From positions 124,001 through 188,000 of the forward strand of contig NZ_BMQC01000003.1 of assembly GCF_014647915.1 (NCBI RefSeq): 64,000 nt of DNA, in the 5' to 3' direction. Under the pieces are notes generated by a model. The model was not told the DNA's origin. It worked only from the letters and a program-made list of their open reading frames with translations, and did no database searches. Positions 31,835-41,859 of the stretch are shown here, in pieces; the stretch's first letter is position 1; each line of letters begins with the position of its first letter. Source of the stretch: Pilimelia terevasa (GTDB lineage: Bacteria; Actinomycetota; Actinomycetes; Mycobacteriales; Micromonosporaceae). Position numbers and translations under genes: made by a program.

Positions 31835-32654
31835 CGAGCCGCTGCCCGTTGTCGGCCCGGACGACCTCCAGCCGGGTGAGCTGGTCGCCCGAGAAGCGGG
31901 TCACGCCGTCGAACGCGACGACCGGCCCCCCCGGCTCGGCGACCCAGGAGCCGACCTGTTCGCGGGAGTCGTCGGGACCGTAGGCCAGCAGGCTCACCGT
32001 CCACGTCGGCGCGTCCGGGCCCGTGTCGGCGTACCGGCACAGCATCCGCACCGCCGTGCCGTACCCCTGCCGGGTCAGCCCCAGCTCGGCCGTCAGCGGG
32101 ATGTCCCGCGAGACCGGCACCATCGCCACCAGGCGCGGCGCGCTGGCGGCGCCCGACCGGGTCGTCGGAACGGTCGTCCGGGCCGCGTCGGCGTCGCTGG
32201 GGCCCTTGCCGGCCCCTCCCGGCAGCAGCGCCGCGACGCCGACGACCGCCGCGAGCGCCGCGGCGGCCAGGCCGCCGCCGACGAACGCGCGGCGGTGGCG
32301 CCGCAGCCGCCCCGGCCGCCGGGGGCCGCCGGTCCGGGCGGTCGCGTGCGGGGCCGGTCGGAGCGCGGCCAGCGGCCGCGGCGAGGAGCGCAGCGCCGAC
32401 GGCGCGGGCGGCAGCGCCGTGGCCCGGCCGCCGCCGTCGCGGGGTCCGGGCAGCAGGCCGGGCTCGCGGGCGAGCAGGTCCTCGGCGGTACCCGGGTCGA
32501 GGCGGGCCAGCAGGCCGGGCAGGACGGCGATCTCCGCGACCGCCTCCCGGCAGTCGGGACAGGTCTCCAGGTGCTGTTCGTACTCCGTCCGCTCCGCCGG
32601 CCCCAGTGCGCCGAGGACGTACGAGGCGTCGCTGTGTGCGTGCGGACAGCTCAT
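31812..32654 (-). CDS. Anti-sigma factor with zinc-finger domain
   Basis: 280 residues. The ZAS motif is His28-x3-Cys32-x2-Cys35 (EQHLETCPDC). A Pro/Arg-rich cytoplasmic linker leads to one membrane helix at about residues 125-148 (GGGLAAAALAAVVGVAALLPG) and an extracytoplasmic domain ending ADNGQRLVTYEVPR. It should hold the co-transcribed ECF sigma factor inactive at the membrane. Its ATG overlaps the sigma-factor stop (ATGA). Resembles RskA/RsiL types. Confidence 0.88.
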   Translation of the reverse strand: MSCPHAHSDASYVLGALGPAERTEYEQHLETCPDCREAVAEIAVLPGLLARLDPGTAEDLLAREPGLLPGPRDGGGRATALPPAPSALRSSPRPLAALRPAPHATARTGGPRRPGRLRRHRRAFVGGGLAAAALAAVVGVAALLPGGAGKGPSDADAARTTVPTTRSGAASAPRLVAMVPVSRDIPLTAELGLTRQGYGTAVRMLCRYADTGPDAPTWTVSLLAYGPDDSREQVGSWVAEPGGPVVAFDGVTRFSGDQLTRLEVVRADNGQRLVTYEVPR

Positions 32655-33166
32655 CGGGTCACCCCCATCTCGTCCAGTGCGACCTTCAGGGAGCGCAGAG
32701 CGTAGTGCGTGCGGGATTTGATCGTGCCCGGCGGGACGCCGAGCCGCGCGGCGGTGTCAGCCACCGAGCGTCCGTGGTAGAAGCATTCGAGCAGTACCTC
32801 CCGGTGGACGGGGGACAGCCGGCGCAGCGCCTCGGCGACCGTCCACGCCTCGACGGCGCGTTCGGTCTCGTCGACGGCGGGCGGCGGTTCGGGCAGTGTC
32901 TCGGGGTACACCTCGCCGACGCGGGCGGACCGGCGGCGCCACCCGTCGATGGCCAGGTTCCGGGCGGTGGTGAACAGCCAGGCCCGGACCGACCCCCGGT
33001 CGGGGTCGAGGGACTCCGGGTGGCGCCAGGCGCGCAGGTACGTCTCCTGCATGAGGTCCTCGGCGCCCTGGCGGTCGCCGCGGGTGAGGCGCAGGGCATG
33101 CGCGAACAGCGCGTCGCCGTGCTCGACCTGCACGGCGCGCAGGCGCGCGTCGCTCCCGCCGGTCAC
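32651..33166 (-). CDS. ECF RNA polymerase sigma factor
   Basis: 171 residues with region 2 (ALFAHALRLTRGDRQGAEDL, then QETYLRAWRHPESLD and RNLAIDGWRRR) and region 4 (RRLSPVHREVLLECFYHGRS, then GVPPGTIKSRTHYALRSLK). GTG at 33166 has GGAGA seven bases upstream, better than the in-frame start at 33346. The resemblance is to the SigK/SigL group paired with a membrane ZAS anti-sigma. The signal and regulon are unknown. Confidence 0.9.
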   Translation of the reverse strand: MTGGSDARLRAVQVEHGDALFAHALRLTRGDRQGAEDLMQETYLRAWRHPESLDPDRGSVRAWLFTTARNLAIDGWRRRSARVGEVYPETLPEPPPAVDETERAVEAWTVAEALRRLSPVHREVLLECFYHGRSVADTAARLGVPPGTIKSRTHYALRSLKVALDEMGVTR

Positions 33167-33347
33167 CGGCGCATCTCCGTTTCCACGCGTACGTTCACGG
33201 CCCCCTCCACGTCTCCCACCCCTACGTACGGGAGGACCCCCGCTCCGGTTCACCGGCGGGCGGGGCGAACGTGGTGCGGTGCGGCGGCGGCGCGGGAGGT
33301 GGGCGGTTTGTCGCCCGGGATCCGGCCGGACGGCCGACAGCGGCACC

Positions 33348-34133
33348 TCAGGCCGCGTCGGCGACCATGGCCTCGGTGACCGCCCGGGCGACGGCCTGGA
33401 GCCGGGAGCGGACCAGGCGCGCGGCGGGCATCATGTCGGCCGCCGGCAGGGCGCAGGCGACGGCCAGGCGCCGCTCCAGGTCCCGCTCGGCGGTGACCAC
33501 GACCGCCGCCGTCGCCACGCCGCCGCGGAACTGCCCGATCTCCATCTGGAGACCGCGCCGCTCGCCGGCCGCGATATCGGCTTCGAACGTTTCCGGCGTC
33601 GTCAACGTGGAGGGGGTGAAGGGTCGCATCCCCCAGTCCTTGAGGTACCGCAGCCGCTGGTCCGACGTCAGGGTCGCCAGCAGTGCCTTGCCGAACGCGG
33701 TGGCGTGCGCCCCGTCGTCGAAGCCGGGCACGAACTCGTCCAGCCGGGGCGAGCGGACGCCCTCGGCGACGGCGGTCAGGGCCACCCGGCCGCCGACGAA
33801 CCGACCCAGGAGGTGGCTGTGCCCGCTGTCGGCGGCGGCGCGGTGCAGGACCTCGCCGACCGCGGACGGGCCGCGGAAGGCGACGACGAGTTCGCGGAAC
33901 CGGTCGGCGATCTCCAGGCCGACGACGTAGGTGCCGTCCTCCCGCCGGGAGACGTACCCTTCGTAGGCGAGGGTGCGGACGAGGTGGTACGTCGTGGCGA
34001 CGGTCAGCTCGCAGCGGCGGGCGATCTGCTTCACGGTCAGCCCTCTAGGCGCGCGGCCGACCGCCTCAAGTACCCGCAGCGCACGAGAGACGCTGCGGAT
34101 GAGGTCGGAAGGTTCCGCTAGGGGGTCACGCAC
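33348..34133 (-). CDS. IclR-family transcriptional regulator
   Basis: 261 residues. The N-terminal winged helix reads SVSRALRVLEAVGRAPRGLT followed by ELTVATTYHLVRTLAYEGYV; the C-terminal effector domain includes HATAFGKALLATL and GLQMEIGQFRGGVAT. GTG at 34133 is preceded by GGAGGTGG. Ligand and targets unknown; IclR proteins often sense small carboxylates. The effector domain lies in the usual place but the cysteine seen in some relatives is absent. Confidence 0.85.
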   Translation of the reverse strand: MRDPLAEPSDLIRSVSRALRVLEAVGRAPRGLTVKQIARRCELTVATTYHLVRTLAYEGYVSRREDGTYVVGLEIADRFRELVVAFRGPSAVGEVLHRAAADSGHSHLLGRFVGGRVALTAVAEGVRSPRLDEFVPGFDDGAHATAFGKALLATLTSDQRLRYLKDWGMRPFTPSTLTTPETFEADIAAGERRGLQMEIGQFRGGVATAAVVVTAERDLERRLAVACALPAADMMPAARLVRSRLQAVARAVTEAMVADAA

Positions 34134-34482
34134 AGACCACCTCCGCCGCCGGGGAGCTACACCATATGAAATTGGCTCGCACCAGGAAATGCCCGTTCGG
34201 ATCAATCGAACGGGTGAGTTAGACCACAGGCGAGTGTGGCGAGCGCCACCGGCGGTGTCCAGTACTCGTTAGGCCATATTTCCGCCTCGCGGGTACCGGT
34301 GCGGTAACGCCGACCCCCGAACTGCCACTCACGATGTATCCGATGTGCACCTAAAGACGGACATCGATTACCGTCGGCAGTCCCGTACTAACGTGAAAAT
34401 GCCGGCCGCCCCGGCGACCGACCAGTGTGAACACTCCGATCGTCATTGCCGCATATCGACCGGCCGAACGCAGGGTGACGAA
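34134..34482. other. Non-coding gap upstream of the IclR gene
   Basis: About 350 bases with lower GC content than its surroundings and no supported ORF. It presumably holds the IclR promoter on the minus strand. I see no clear operator dyad. Confidence 0.5.
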
Positions 34483-34504
34483 CCGCGCCCCGGCCGGGGC
34501 GCGG
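34483..34504 (-). terminator. Hairpin after polyprenyl synthase, end of the nuo operon
   Basis: CCGCGCCCCGGCCGGGGCGC continuing to 34504 is a perfect 22-base palindrome, starting 16 bases after the stop at 34520. It probably ends the long nuo transcript. Confidence 0.6.
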
Positions 34505-34519
34505 AGCCGGGCGCGCGGG

Positions 34520-35611
34520 TCAGCCGGTGCGGTCGGCGATGACGTCGCACAGCGCCGTCAGCGCCGCGCGGGTCGGCCCCTCGGGCAGCGTCACCAGGTC
34601 GGCGCGGGCCCGGTCGGCGTACCCCCGCACGGTCTCCCGGGCGCGCTTGAGGGCAGCCGAGTCGCGCAGCAGCGCGAGCGCCTCGGCGTGCCGGGCGTCG
34701 TCGGTGAGCGGGCCGTCCGAGAGCAGCTCGCGCAGCCGGCGGGCGCCCGCGTCGGCGTCGTCGGAGGCCAGCGCGTACAGCACCGGCAGCGTCGGCACGC
34801 CCTCGCGCAGGTCCGTGCCCGGCGTCTTGCCGGACTCGCCGGAGTCGCTGGCGATGTCGAGCAGGTCGTCGGAGAGCTGGAAGGCGACGCCGATCGTCTC
34901 CCCGTACGCCGCCAGCGCCACCACCTGGTCGGCGGGCAGCCCCCCGAACATGCCGCCGAACCGCGCCGAGGTCGCGATCAGCGAGCCGGTCTTCTCCGCC
35001 ACCACGTGCAGGTAGTGGGCGACCGGGTCGGCGTCGCGCGGGCCGACCGTCTCGGCGATCTGGCCGTGTACGAGCCGGGAGAACGTCTCGGCCTGGATGC
35101 GCACCGCGTCGGTGCCCAGCTCGGCGGCGACCTGCGCGGCGCGGGCGAACAGGAAGTCGCCGACCAGGATCGCCAGCGAGTTCGACCAGCGCGCGTTGGC
35201 GCTCGGGGCGCCCCGGCGGACGGGGGCCTCGTCCATCACGTCGTCGTGGTACAGCGTGGCCAGGTGCGTCAGCTCGACGACGAGCGCCGCGGACACCACG
35301 GCCGGCGCCCCGGCGTCGCCGAAGCTCGCCGCGAGCGCCACCAGCAGCGGCCGGAACCGCTTGCCGCCGGCCGACAGCAGGTGCGCGGCGGCCTCGGCGA
35401 CCAGCGGGTCGCCGCTGTCGACACGCGCGCGCAGCGCGGTCTCGATCTCGCCCAGAACGGCGCCGACCCGGCGGTCCAGCTCGGCGTCGCCGAACTGCAC
35501 GCCGATGGCGCCGAGTGGGTTGTGCTCGGCCACCCGCCGCTGCGCGGCGCCCGGCGGGTGCGCCGCGCCCGCCCGGACCGCGCCCGCCCGCAACTCCTGA
35601 GGGGTCCTCAC
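34520..35611 (-). CDS. Polyprenyl diphosphate synthase (menaquinone side chain)
   Basis: 363 residues. The first Asp-rich motif is LYHDDVMDEAPVRRG and the second is FQLSDDLLDIASDSG, with GGKRFRPLLV near the N-terminus: a long-chain trans-prenyl transferase. It builds the isoprenoid tail from farnesyl or geranylgeranyl diphosphate and IPP. GTG at 35611 has GGAGG upstream. It follows nuoN by about 140 bases on the same strand, which suggests a tail for menaquinone, the electron acceptor of the encoded complex I. Confidence 0.9.
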   Translation of the reverse strand: MRTPQELRAGAVRAGAAHPPGAAQRRVAEHNPLGAIGVQFGDAELDRRVGAVLGEIETALRARVDSGDPLVAEAAAHLLSAGGKRFRPLLVALAASFGDAGAPAVVSAALVVELTHLATLYHDDVMDEAPVRRGAPSANARWSNSLAILVGDFLFARAAQVAAELGTDAVRIQAETFSRLVHGQIAETVGPRDADPVAHYLHVVAEKTGSLIATSARFGGMFGGLPADQVVALAAYGETIGVAFQLSDDLLDIASDSGESGKTPGTDLREGVPTLPVLYALASDDADAGARRLRELLSDGPLTDDARHAEALALLRDSAALKRARETVRGYADRARADLVTLPEGPTRAALTALCDVIADRTG

Positions 35612-35750
35612 CACGCCTCCACCCTTCCACACGCCCGCACGCCGCCGCCCCGCCACCCCGGCCACTCGCCCGCCCAATGACGGTGGTTTCTCCACCAAAT
35701 CGGACAGAGGTGCGGGAATCGCCAAGAGTCCGCGCCGCGGGGGTGCGGGC

Positions 35751-37313
35751 TCAGCGCAGGAACTGCGCCGCGGTGTCCGTCAGGTCCAGGACCGGCTGCG
35801 GCGCGACGCCCAGCAGCGCCGTCGCCAGGACGCCGACGGCCAGGGCCATCGACGTCGCCAGGCCGGGGATGGACACCGACGGCGTCTGCTCCCCCGGCTC
35901 GGACAGCCACATCAGCACGACCACCCGCAGGTACGGGAAGGCCAGGACCATGCTGGTGACCACGCCGGCCACCACCAGCCACGCCTGGTCGCCCTCGACC
36001 GCCGCCCCGAAGACCGCGAACTTCGCGGTGAAGCCGCTGGTCAGCGGCAGGCCGGCGAAGGCGAGCAGGAGGAACGTGAAGACCGCGGCGTACCCCGGGG
36101 AGCGCTTGCCCAGCCCGGCCCAGCGCGACAGGTGCGTCGCCTCGCCGTCGCCGTCGCGGACGATCGACACCACGGCGAACGCGGCCAGCACCGAGAAGCC
36201 GTACGCCACGACGTAGAACATCGTGCTCGCCAGGCCCGACTTGTTGAACGCCAGCACGCCGACGAGCAGGTACCCGGCGTTGGCGATCGACGAGTACGCC
36301 AGCAGCCGCTTGATGTCGGTCTGGGTGACCGCCAGGATCGCGCCCACCAGCATCGTCAGGACCGCGATGCCGCCCAGGACAGGCCGGTACTCCCACGAGT
36401 TGGCGGAGAAGCCGGCGTGGAAGACCCGCAGCAGCGCCCCGAACGCGGCGACCTTCGTGCACGCGGCCATGAACGCCGTCACCGGCGTCGGCGCCCCCTG
36501 GTACACGTCGGGCGTCCACACGTGGAACGGCGCCGCGGCGGCCTTGAACAGCAGCCCGACCGCGATCATCGCCAGGCCGGCGTACAGCAGGCCGGTGCCC
36601 CGCGTCGGGCTCAGCGCCGCCGCGTTGATCTCGGCGAAGGTGACCCCCACGGAGCCGTCGGTGCCCGCGCTGCCCACGAAGCCGTAGACCAGCGCCATGC
36701 CGAACAGGAAGAACGCCGAGGCGTACGCGCCGAGCAGGAAGTACTTGACCGCGGCCTCCTGCGACAGCAGCCGCCGGCGGCGGGCCAGCGCGCAGAGCAG
36801 GTACAGCGGCAGCGAGAAGACCTCCAGCGCGATGAACATCGTCAGCAGGTCGTTGGCGGCCACGAACATCGCCATGCCGAAGATCGCAAAGCTGACCAGC
36901 GGGTACACCTCGGTGCCGCCCGCGGCGTGCGCCGCCTGCCGCCGGTCGATGTCCGAGCCGGCGGTGACGGCGGCCTGGGCCACGAACGGCCCCCCGGTCT
37001 CCAGCGACCGCTCGGAGATCAGCAGCAGCGCCACCATCCCCAGCACGACGATGCCGCCCTGGAGGAACAGCGTCGGGCCGTCGATCGACAGTGCCCGGCC
37101 GGCCGTCACGACCGCGTAGTCGGCGCCCTGCGACCGGACCACGATCAGCACCAGGGCGGCCAGCAGGCTACCCATGGCCAGCATGAGCTGGAACGCGTAG
37201 CGCAGCCGGCGCGGCACGAACGCCTCGACGAGCACGCCGAGGCACGCCGCGCCGAACATCACCAGCAGCGGGGCGATCGCGCCGTAGGCGATCGGCGGGA
37301 GCTGCAACGTCAT
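35751..37313 (-). CDS. nuoN: NADH-quinone oxidoreductase subunit N
   Basis: 520 residues, about 14 membrane helices. ALEVFSLPLYLLCALARRRR, AAVKYFLLGAYASAFFLFGM, FKAAAAPFHVWTPDVYQGAP and HAGFSANSWEYRP are antiporter-like subunit signatures with the lysines and histidine of the proton channel. ATG overlaps the nuoM stop (ATGA). Last of the nuo genes. Confidence 0.95.
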   Translation of the reverse strand: MTLQLPPIAYGAIAPLLVMFGAACLGVLVEAFVPRRLRYAFQLMLAMGSLLAALVLIVVRSQGADYAVVTAGRALSIDGPTLFLQGGIVVLGMVALLLISERSLETGGPFVAQAAVTAGSDIDRRQAAHAAGGTEVYPLVSFAIFGMAMFVAANDLLTMFIALEVFSLPLYLLCALARRRRLLSQEAAVKYFLLGAYASAFFLFGMALVYGFVGSAGTDGSVGVTFAEINAAALSPTRGTGLLYAGLAMIAVGLLFKAAAAPFHVWTPDVYQGAPTPVTAFMAACTKVAAFGALLRVFHAGFSANSWEYRPVLGGIAVLTMLVGAILAVTQTDIKRLLAYSSIANAGYLLVGVLAFNKSGLASTMFYVVAYGFSVLAAFAVVSIVRDGDGEATHLSRWAGLGKRSPGYAAVFTFLLLAFAGLPLTSGFTAKFAVFGAAVEGDQAWLVVAGVVTSMVLAFPYLRVVVLMWLSEPGEQTPSVSIPGLATSMALAVGVLATALLGVAPQPVLDLTDTAAQFLR

Positions 37314-38872
37314 CGGGAAACCTCCGCCCGCACGGCCGTCGGCGCCGGGTCCTTGGCGCCCACGTCCGCCAGGGTTGCCTGGACTGCCGGGTTGATCACG
37401 TCGGTGAGCGGCTTCGGGTAGAAGCCGAGGAGCAGGATCAGCGCCACCAGCGGCGCGATCACGACCTTCTCCCGCACGCTCAGGTCCCGGCGCATCGGCG
37501 CCAGGTCGGCCAGCGCGGGGTTGGGCGTGCCCTGCACGGTGCGCTGCACCATCCACAGCACGTACGCCGCGGCGAGGACGATGCCGAGGGTGGCGATCAC
37601 CGCCACGGCCTTGTTGACCGTGAACGTGCCGACCAGCACCAGGAACTCGGAGACGAACGGCGCCGTGCCGGGCAGGGCCAGCGAGGCCAGGCCGGCGAAG
37701 AACAGCATCGCCGCCAGCAGCGGGAGCTGCTTGCCCGCGCCGCCGAAGTCGCCGATCTGCGCCGAGCCGCGGCGCACCACCAGCATCCCCACCACGAGGA
37801 ACAGCAGGCCGGTGGCCAGCCCGTGGTTGACCATGTACAGCACCGCGCCGCTGCCGGCCTGCGTGGTGAAGACGAAGATGCCGACGCCGATGAAGCCGAA
37901 GTGGGCGATGGAGGTGTACGACACCAGCCGCTTCATGTCCGACTGGCCGATCGCCACCAGCGCCGCGTAGATGACGCCGATCAGGGCCAGCGCGATCGCG
38001 TACGGGGCGAACCAGCGCGACGCCTCCGGGAACAGCGGCAGGCAGTACCGCAGGATCCCGAACGTGCCGACCTTGTCCATCACGCCGACCAGCAGTGCCG
38101 CGGCACCGGCCGGGGCCGCGCCACCGGCGTCGGGCAGCCAGGTGTGGAAGGGGAAGAACGGCGCCTTGACCGCGAACGCGATGAAAAAGCCCAGGAACAG
38201 CCAGCGCGCGGTGCCCTCGTTCAGGTCCATCCCGACCAGCGCCTGCCAGTCGAAGGTGTGCCCCCCGGCCACCCACAGCCCGACGACCGCGGCCAGCATG
38301 AACAGGCCGCCGACCAGCGAGTACAGGAAGAACTTCACGGCCGCGTACTGCCGCTTGCCGTCCGCCGCGCCCGCCGCCCCGGCGGTGCCGTAGGACCCGA
38401 TGAGGAAGTACATCGGGATGAGCATCGCCTCGAAGAAGACGTAGAACAGGAAGACGTCGGCCGCGGCGAAGACGCCGATCATCATCGACTCCAGCGCCAG
38501 CAGCAGCGCGAAGTACGCGGGCACCGACCGCTTCGACTTCTCCGCGTCGTGCCAGCTCGCCAGCAGCACGACCGGCACCAGCACGGCGATGAGCAGCAGC
38601 ATGACCAGCCCGATGCCGTCGGTGGCGAAGGTGAACTTCACCCCCCACGCGGGGATCCACGGGTACGACTCGCGGAGCTGCATCCGCGCCCCGCCCGCGT
38701 CGAACGCCGACCACATGAGCGCGGCCAGCAGCAGCACCAGCACCGACCAGGTCAGCGCCAGCGACTTGGCGAACTGCGCCTTCGCCCGCGGCACGCACGC
38801 CACGACCAGCGCGCCGACCAGCGGCAGCAGGGTGAGTACCGACAGGTACGGGAAGGACGTCACGAAAGCCAT
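37310..38872 (-). CDS. nuoM: NADH-quinone oxidoreductase subunit M
   Basis: 520 residues, 14 membrane helices. LFYVFFEAMLIPMYFLIGSY, GFFIAFAVKAPFFPFHTWLP, and VSYTSIAHFGFIGVGIFVFT are typical NuoM motifs, including the key glutamate and lysine of the antiporter half channel. ATG 38872 lies inside the end of nuoL (13-base overlap). It forms one of three proton-pumping modules with NuoL and NuoN. Confidence 0.96.
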   Translation of the reverse strand: MAFVTSFPYLSVLTLLPLVGALVVACVPRAKAQFAKSLALTWSVLVLLLAALMWSAFDAGGARMQLRESYPWIPAWGVKFTFATDGIGLVMLLLIAVLVPVVLLASWHDAEKSKRSVPAYFALLLALESMMIGVFAAADVFLFYVFFEAMLIPMYFLIGSYGTAGAAGAADGKRQYAAVKFFLYSLVGGLFMLAAVVGLWVAGGHTFDWQALVGMDLNEGTARWLFLGFFIAFAVKAPFFPFHTWLPDAGGAAPAGAAALLVGVMDKVGTFGILRYCLPLFPEASRWFAPYAIALALIGVIYAALVAIGQSDMKRLVSYTSIAHFGFIGVGIFVFTTQAGSGAVLYMVNHGLATGLLFLVVGMLVVRRGSAQIGDFGGAGKQLPLLAAMLFFAGLASLALPGTAPFVSEFLVLVGTFTVNKAVAVIATLGIVLAAAYVLWMVQRTVQGTPNPALADLAPMRRDLSVREKVVIAPLVALILLLGFYPKPLTDVINPAVQATLADVGAKDPAPTAVRAEVSR

Positions 38873-40782
38873 CCCATCTGGATCGCGAGGAACGCGCCGA
38901 CGACCAGCAGCGCCCCGGTGAGCATGGAGGTGGCGTACGAGCGCACGAAGCCGTTCTGGAGCCGGCGCAGGCGCCCGGACCCGCCCCCGACCGCGGCGGC
39001 CAGCCCGTTGACCACGCCGTCGATGCCGCGGTTGTCCAGCCAGACCAGCGCCCGGGTGAGGAACACGCCGGGCTTCTCGAAGACCACCTCGTTGAAGGCG
39101 TCCGTGTAGAGGTTCTTGCGGGCCGCGGTCACCAGCGGGCCGGCCGGCTGCTCCTGCGTGGCGGTGCCGTTGCGGAACAGCGCCCAGGCCAGGCCGGCGC
39201 CCAGCAGCGTGACCAGCGTGGCCAGGATCGTCAGCGTCCAGTGGCCGAGGACCGCGTGGCCCTCCTCGTGCCGGCCCAGCGTCGGCTCCAGCCACTGCGG
39301 CACGCTGGAGGCCATCAGGCCGCCCGCGGCCACCGAGCCGATGGACAGCAGGACCAGCGGGATCGTCATGATCTTCGGGGACTCGTGCGGGTGCGTGCCC
39401 TCCTTCCACCGGGCGGGCCCGTGGAAGGTGAGGACGAACAGGCGCGTCATGTAGAAGGCGGTCAGGCCCGCGCCGAGCAGGGTCGCGGTGCCGATCACCC
39501 ACGGCCGCCAGCCGTGCCCGGTGTACGCGGCCACGATGATCGGCTCCTTGGAGAAGAAGCCGGAGAACGGGAACAGGCCCAGGATCGCCAGCCACCCGGT
39601 GGCGAAGGTGATCCAGGTGACCTTCATGTGCCTGGCCAGGCCGCCGTACCGGCGGATGTCCTCCTCGTCGTCCATGCCGTGCATGACCGAGCCAGCGCCG
39701 AGGAACATGTTGGCCTTGAAGAAGCCGTGCGCCAGCAGGTGGACGATCGCCAGCGCGTACGCGGCGCCGCCCAGGCCCACGCCGACGAACATGTAGCCGA
39801 TCTGGGAGACCGTCGACCAGGCCAGCACCCGCTTGATGCCGTCCTTGGCGCTGCCGATGACGCAGCCCATCAGCAGCGTCACCGCGCCGACCAGGACCAC
39901 GATCAACTGGAGCGTCTCGTTGGCAGAGAAGATCGGGTTGGACCGGGCGATCAGGTACACGCCCGCGGTGACCATGGTGGCGGCGTGGATCAGGGCCGAG
40001 ACCGGGGTCGGGCCCTCCATCGCGTCGGGCAGCCACGCCTGGAGCGGGAACTGGCCGGACTTGCCGCACGCCCCGAGCAGCAGGAGCAGGCCCATCGCCA
40101 GCACCGTGCCGCCGGCCAGCGCGCCGACGTTGGCGAACACCTTGTCGTACTGGGTGGTCCCGAGCGTGGCGAGCATCAGGAAGATCGCCACCGCGAAGCC
40201 CGCGTCGCCGACGCGGTTCATCAGGAACGCCTTCTTGCCGGCGGTCGCCGCGGCCGGCTTCGTGTACCAGAAGGAGATCAGCAGGTACGACGCCAGGCCG
40301 ACGCCCTCCCAGCCGAAGTACAGCATCACGAAGTTGTTGCCCAACACCAGCAGCAGCATCGCGGCGACGAACAGGTTGAAGTAGGCGAAGAACCGGCGCC
40401 GGCCCGGGTCGTGCGCCATGTACCCGACCGCGTACACGTGGATCAGGAAGCCCACGCCCGTGATCAGCAGCACGAAGACGGCGGCCAGCGGGTCGTACAG
40501 CAGCCCGAAGTCGACCTTCAGGTCGCCCACGGCGATGAAGTCCCACAGGCTGCGCTGGACCGACTTGTTCTCCAGCCCGGCCAGGGCGAAGAACATCGAC
40601 AGCCCGAGGACGAAGGTCGCGCCGACCGTGGCGCAGCCCAGCCAGTGGCCCCAGCGGTCGGCGCGCCGGCCGAGCAGCAGCAGCAGCGCCGCGCCGAACA
40701 GCGGCAGGCCGACGAGCATCCAGGTCTGCGAGAGCAGGCCGGTCGCCTCGGCGTACAGGGTCGTCGTTTCCACGCTGGGCAC
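38860..40782 (-). CDS. nuoL: NADH-quinone oxidoreductase subunit L
   Basis: 640 residues. VMLYFGWEGVGLASYLLISF, GKSGQFPLQAWLPDAMEGPT, PVSALIHAATMVTAGVYLIA are NuoL hallmarks, and the C-terminus carries the long lateral helix region and last membrane helix. GTG at 40782 begins one base after the nuoK stop. Distal proton pump of complex I. Confidence 0.96.
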   Translation of the reverse strand: MPSVETTTLYAEATGLLSQTWMLVGLPLFGAALLLLLGRRADRWGHWLGCATVGATFVLGLSMFFALAGLENKSVQRSLWDFIAVGDLKVDFGLLYDPLAAVFVLLITGVGFLIHVYAVGYMAHDPGRRRFFAYFNLFVAAMLLLVLGNNFVMLYFGWEGVGLASYLLISFWYTKPAAATAGKKAFLMNRVGDAGFAVAIFLMLATLGTTQYDKVFANVGALAGGTVLAMGLLLLLGACGKSGQFPLQAWLPDAMEGPTPVSALIHAATMVTAGVYLIARSNPIFSANETLQLIVVLVGAVTLLMGCVIGSAKDGIKRVLAWSTVSQIGYMFVGVGLGGAAYALAIVHLLAHGFFKANMFLGAGSVMHGMDDEEDIRRYGGLARHMKVTWITFATGWLAILGLFPFSGFFSKEPIIVAAYTGHGWRPWVIGTATLLGAGLTAFYMTRLFVLTFHGPARWKEGTHPHESPKIMTIPLVLLSIGSVAAGGLMASSVPQWLEPTLGRHEEGHAVLGHWTLTILATLVTLLGAGLAWALFRNGTATQEQPAGPLVTAARKNLYTDAFNEVVFEKPGVFLTRALVWLDNRGIDGVVNGLAAAVGGGSGRLRRLQNGFVRSYATSMLTGALLVVGAFLAIQMGWLS

Positions 40783-40783
40783 C

Positions 40784-41083
40784 TCAGTACTTCAGGAGGT
40801 TGGCGTCGTCGACGCTGGCGGAGCGCCGGGTTCGGAAGATCGTCATGATGATCGCGAGGCCGACCACGACCTCGGCCGCGGCCACGACCATCACGAAGAA
40901 CGCCATGATCTGGCCGTCCAGGCCGCCGTTCATCCGGCTGAACGTGACCAGCGCGAGGTTGGCCGCGTTCAGCATCAGCTCGACGCACATGAACAGCACG
41001 ATGGCGTTGCGCCGCACCAGCACGCCCCCGGCGCCGATGGTGAACAGCACCGAGGCCAGCACGATGTAGGCCGATGGCGTCAT
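40784..41083 (-). CDS. nuoK: NADH-quinone oxidoreductase subunit K
   Basis: 99 residues, three membrane helices with the conserved glutamates in [16 protein letters not shown] and [17 protein letters not shown] overlaps the nuoJ stop (ATGA). Forms the E-channel with NuoJ and NuoH. Confidence 0.95.
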   Translation of the reverse strand: MTPSAYIVLASVLFTIGAGGVLVRRNAIVLFMCVELMLNAANLALVTFSRMNGGLDGQIMAFFVMVVAAAEVVVGLAIIMTIFRTRRSASVDDANLLKY

Positions 41084-41859
41084 TTCTCGTCCGTCCCCTT
41101 CGGCGCCGACTCGGCGGCGGTCAGCTCGCGGATCGGCATGATCTCCGGCACGCTCGCGTCGGTCAGCGTGCCGTCGGGCAGCCGGGCCGGGGTGGCGACC
41201 GAGTCGGAGGTGGCGTAGACGCCCGGGCCGGCCTTGGCGCCGGGGTGGCCGGCGCCGAGGCGGAACCGCGCCCGCATCAGGTCCGGCTGGTTCGGCTTGT
41301 CCTCCTTGGCGCGCTCGACGTGCGCCAGGACCATCGCGCCGATCGCGGCGGTGATCAGCAGGGCCGAGGTGGCCTCGAAGGCGAAGACGTACTTGGTGAA
41401 GATCTCCCGGGCGACGGCCTGCACGTTGGTGTTCGTGGCCTCCTGGGTGAAGTTCACCGCCTCCGGGCCGCCCTTGAGCGCCCGGTACACCCCGGTGCCG
41501 ACCAGGCCGGCGAAGCCGATGCCCAGGATCAGCGCGGCGGTGCGCTGGCCGCGCAGCGTCTCGATCAGCGAGTCGGAGGCGTCCCGGCCGATCAGCATCA
41601 GCACGAACAGGAACAGCATCATGATCGCGCCGGTGTACACGATCACCTGGGCGACGCCGATGAACGGCCCCGCCTGGATCACGTAGAAGACGCCGAGGCA
41701 GAGCATGGTCAGCACCAGCCACAGCGCCGAGTGCACGGCGTTGCGGGAGGTGACCATGCCGATCGCGCCGAGTAGGGCCAGCGGCGCCAGCACCCAGAAC
41801 GCGGCCAGCTCGCCGCCCGACATCTGCCCGGCGGCCGCGAGGACGACCCCGCTGGTCAT
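41080..41859 (-). CDS. nuoJ: NADH-quinone oxidoreductase subunit J
   Basis: 259 residues. Five membrane helices, with [20 protein letters not shown] as the conserved helix 3. A soluble C-terminal tail of about 80 residues ([14 protein letters not shown] and onward) is longer than in proteobacteria but usual for actinobacteria. ATG overlaps the nuoI stop. Confidence 0.94.
   Translation of the reverse strand: MTSGVVLAAAGQMSGGELAAFWVLAPLALLGAIGMVTSRNAVHSALWLVLTMLCLGVFYVIQAGPFIGVAQVIVYTGAIMMLFLFVLMLIGRDASDSLIETLRGQRTAALILGIGFAGLVGTGVYRALKGGPEAVNFTQEATNTNVQAVAREIFTKYVFAFEATSALLITAAIGAMVLAHVERAKEDKPNQPDLMRARFRLGAGHPGAKAGPGVYATSDSVATPARLPDGTLTDASVPEIMPIRELTAAESAPKGTDEK

Noticed and set aside
36132-37421. 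Plus-strand ORFs within the nuo region (for example 36132-37421 and 43902-46433)
   Set aside because: All are antisense to nuo genes with His/Arg/Gln-rich composition typical of shadows.
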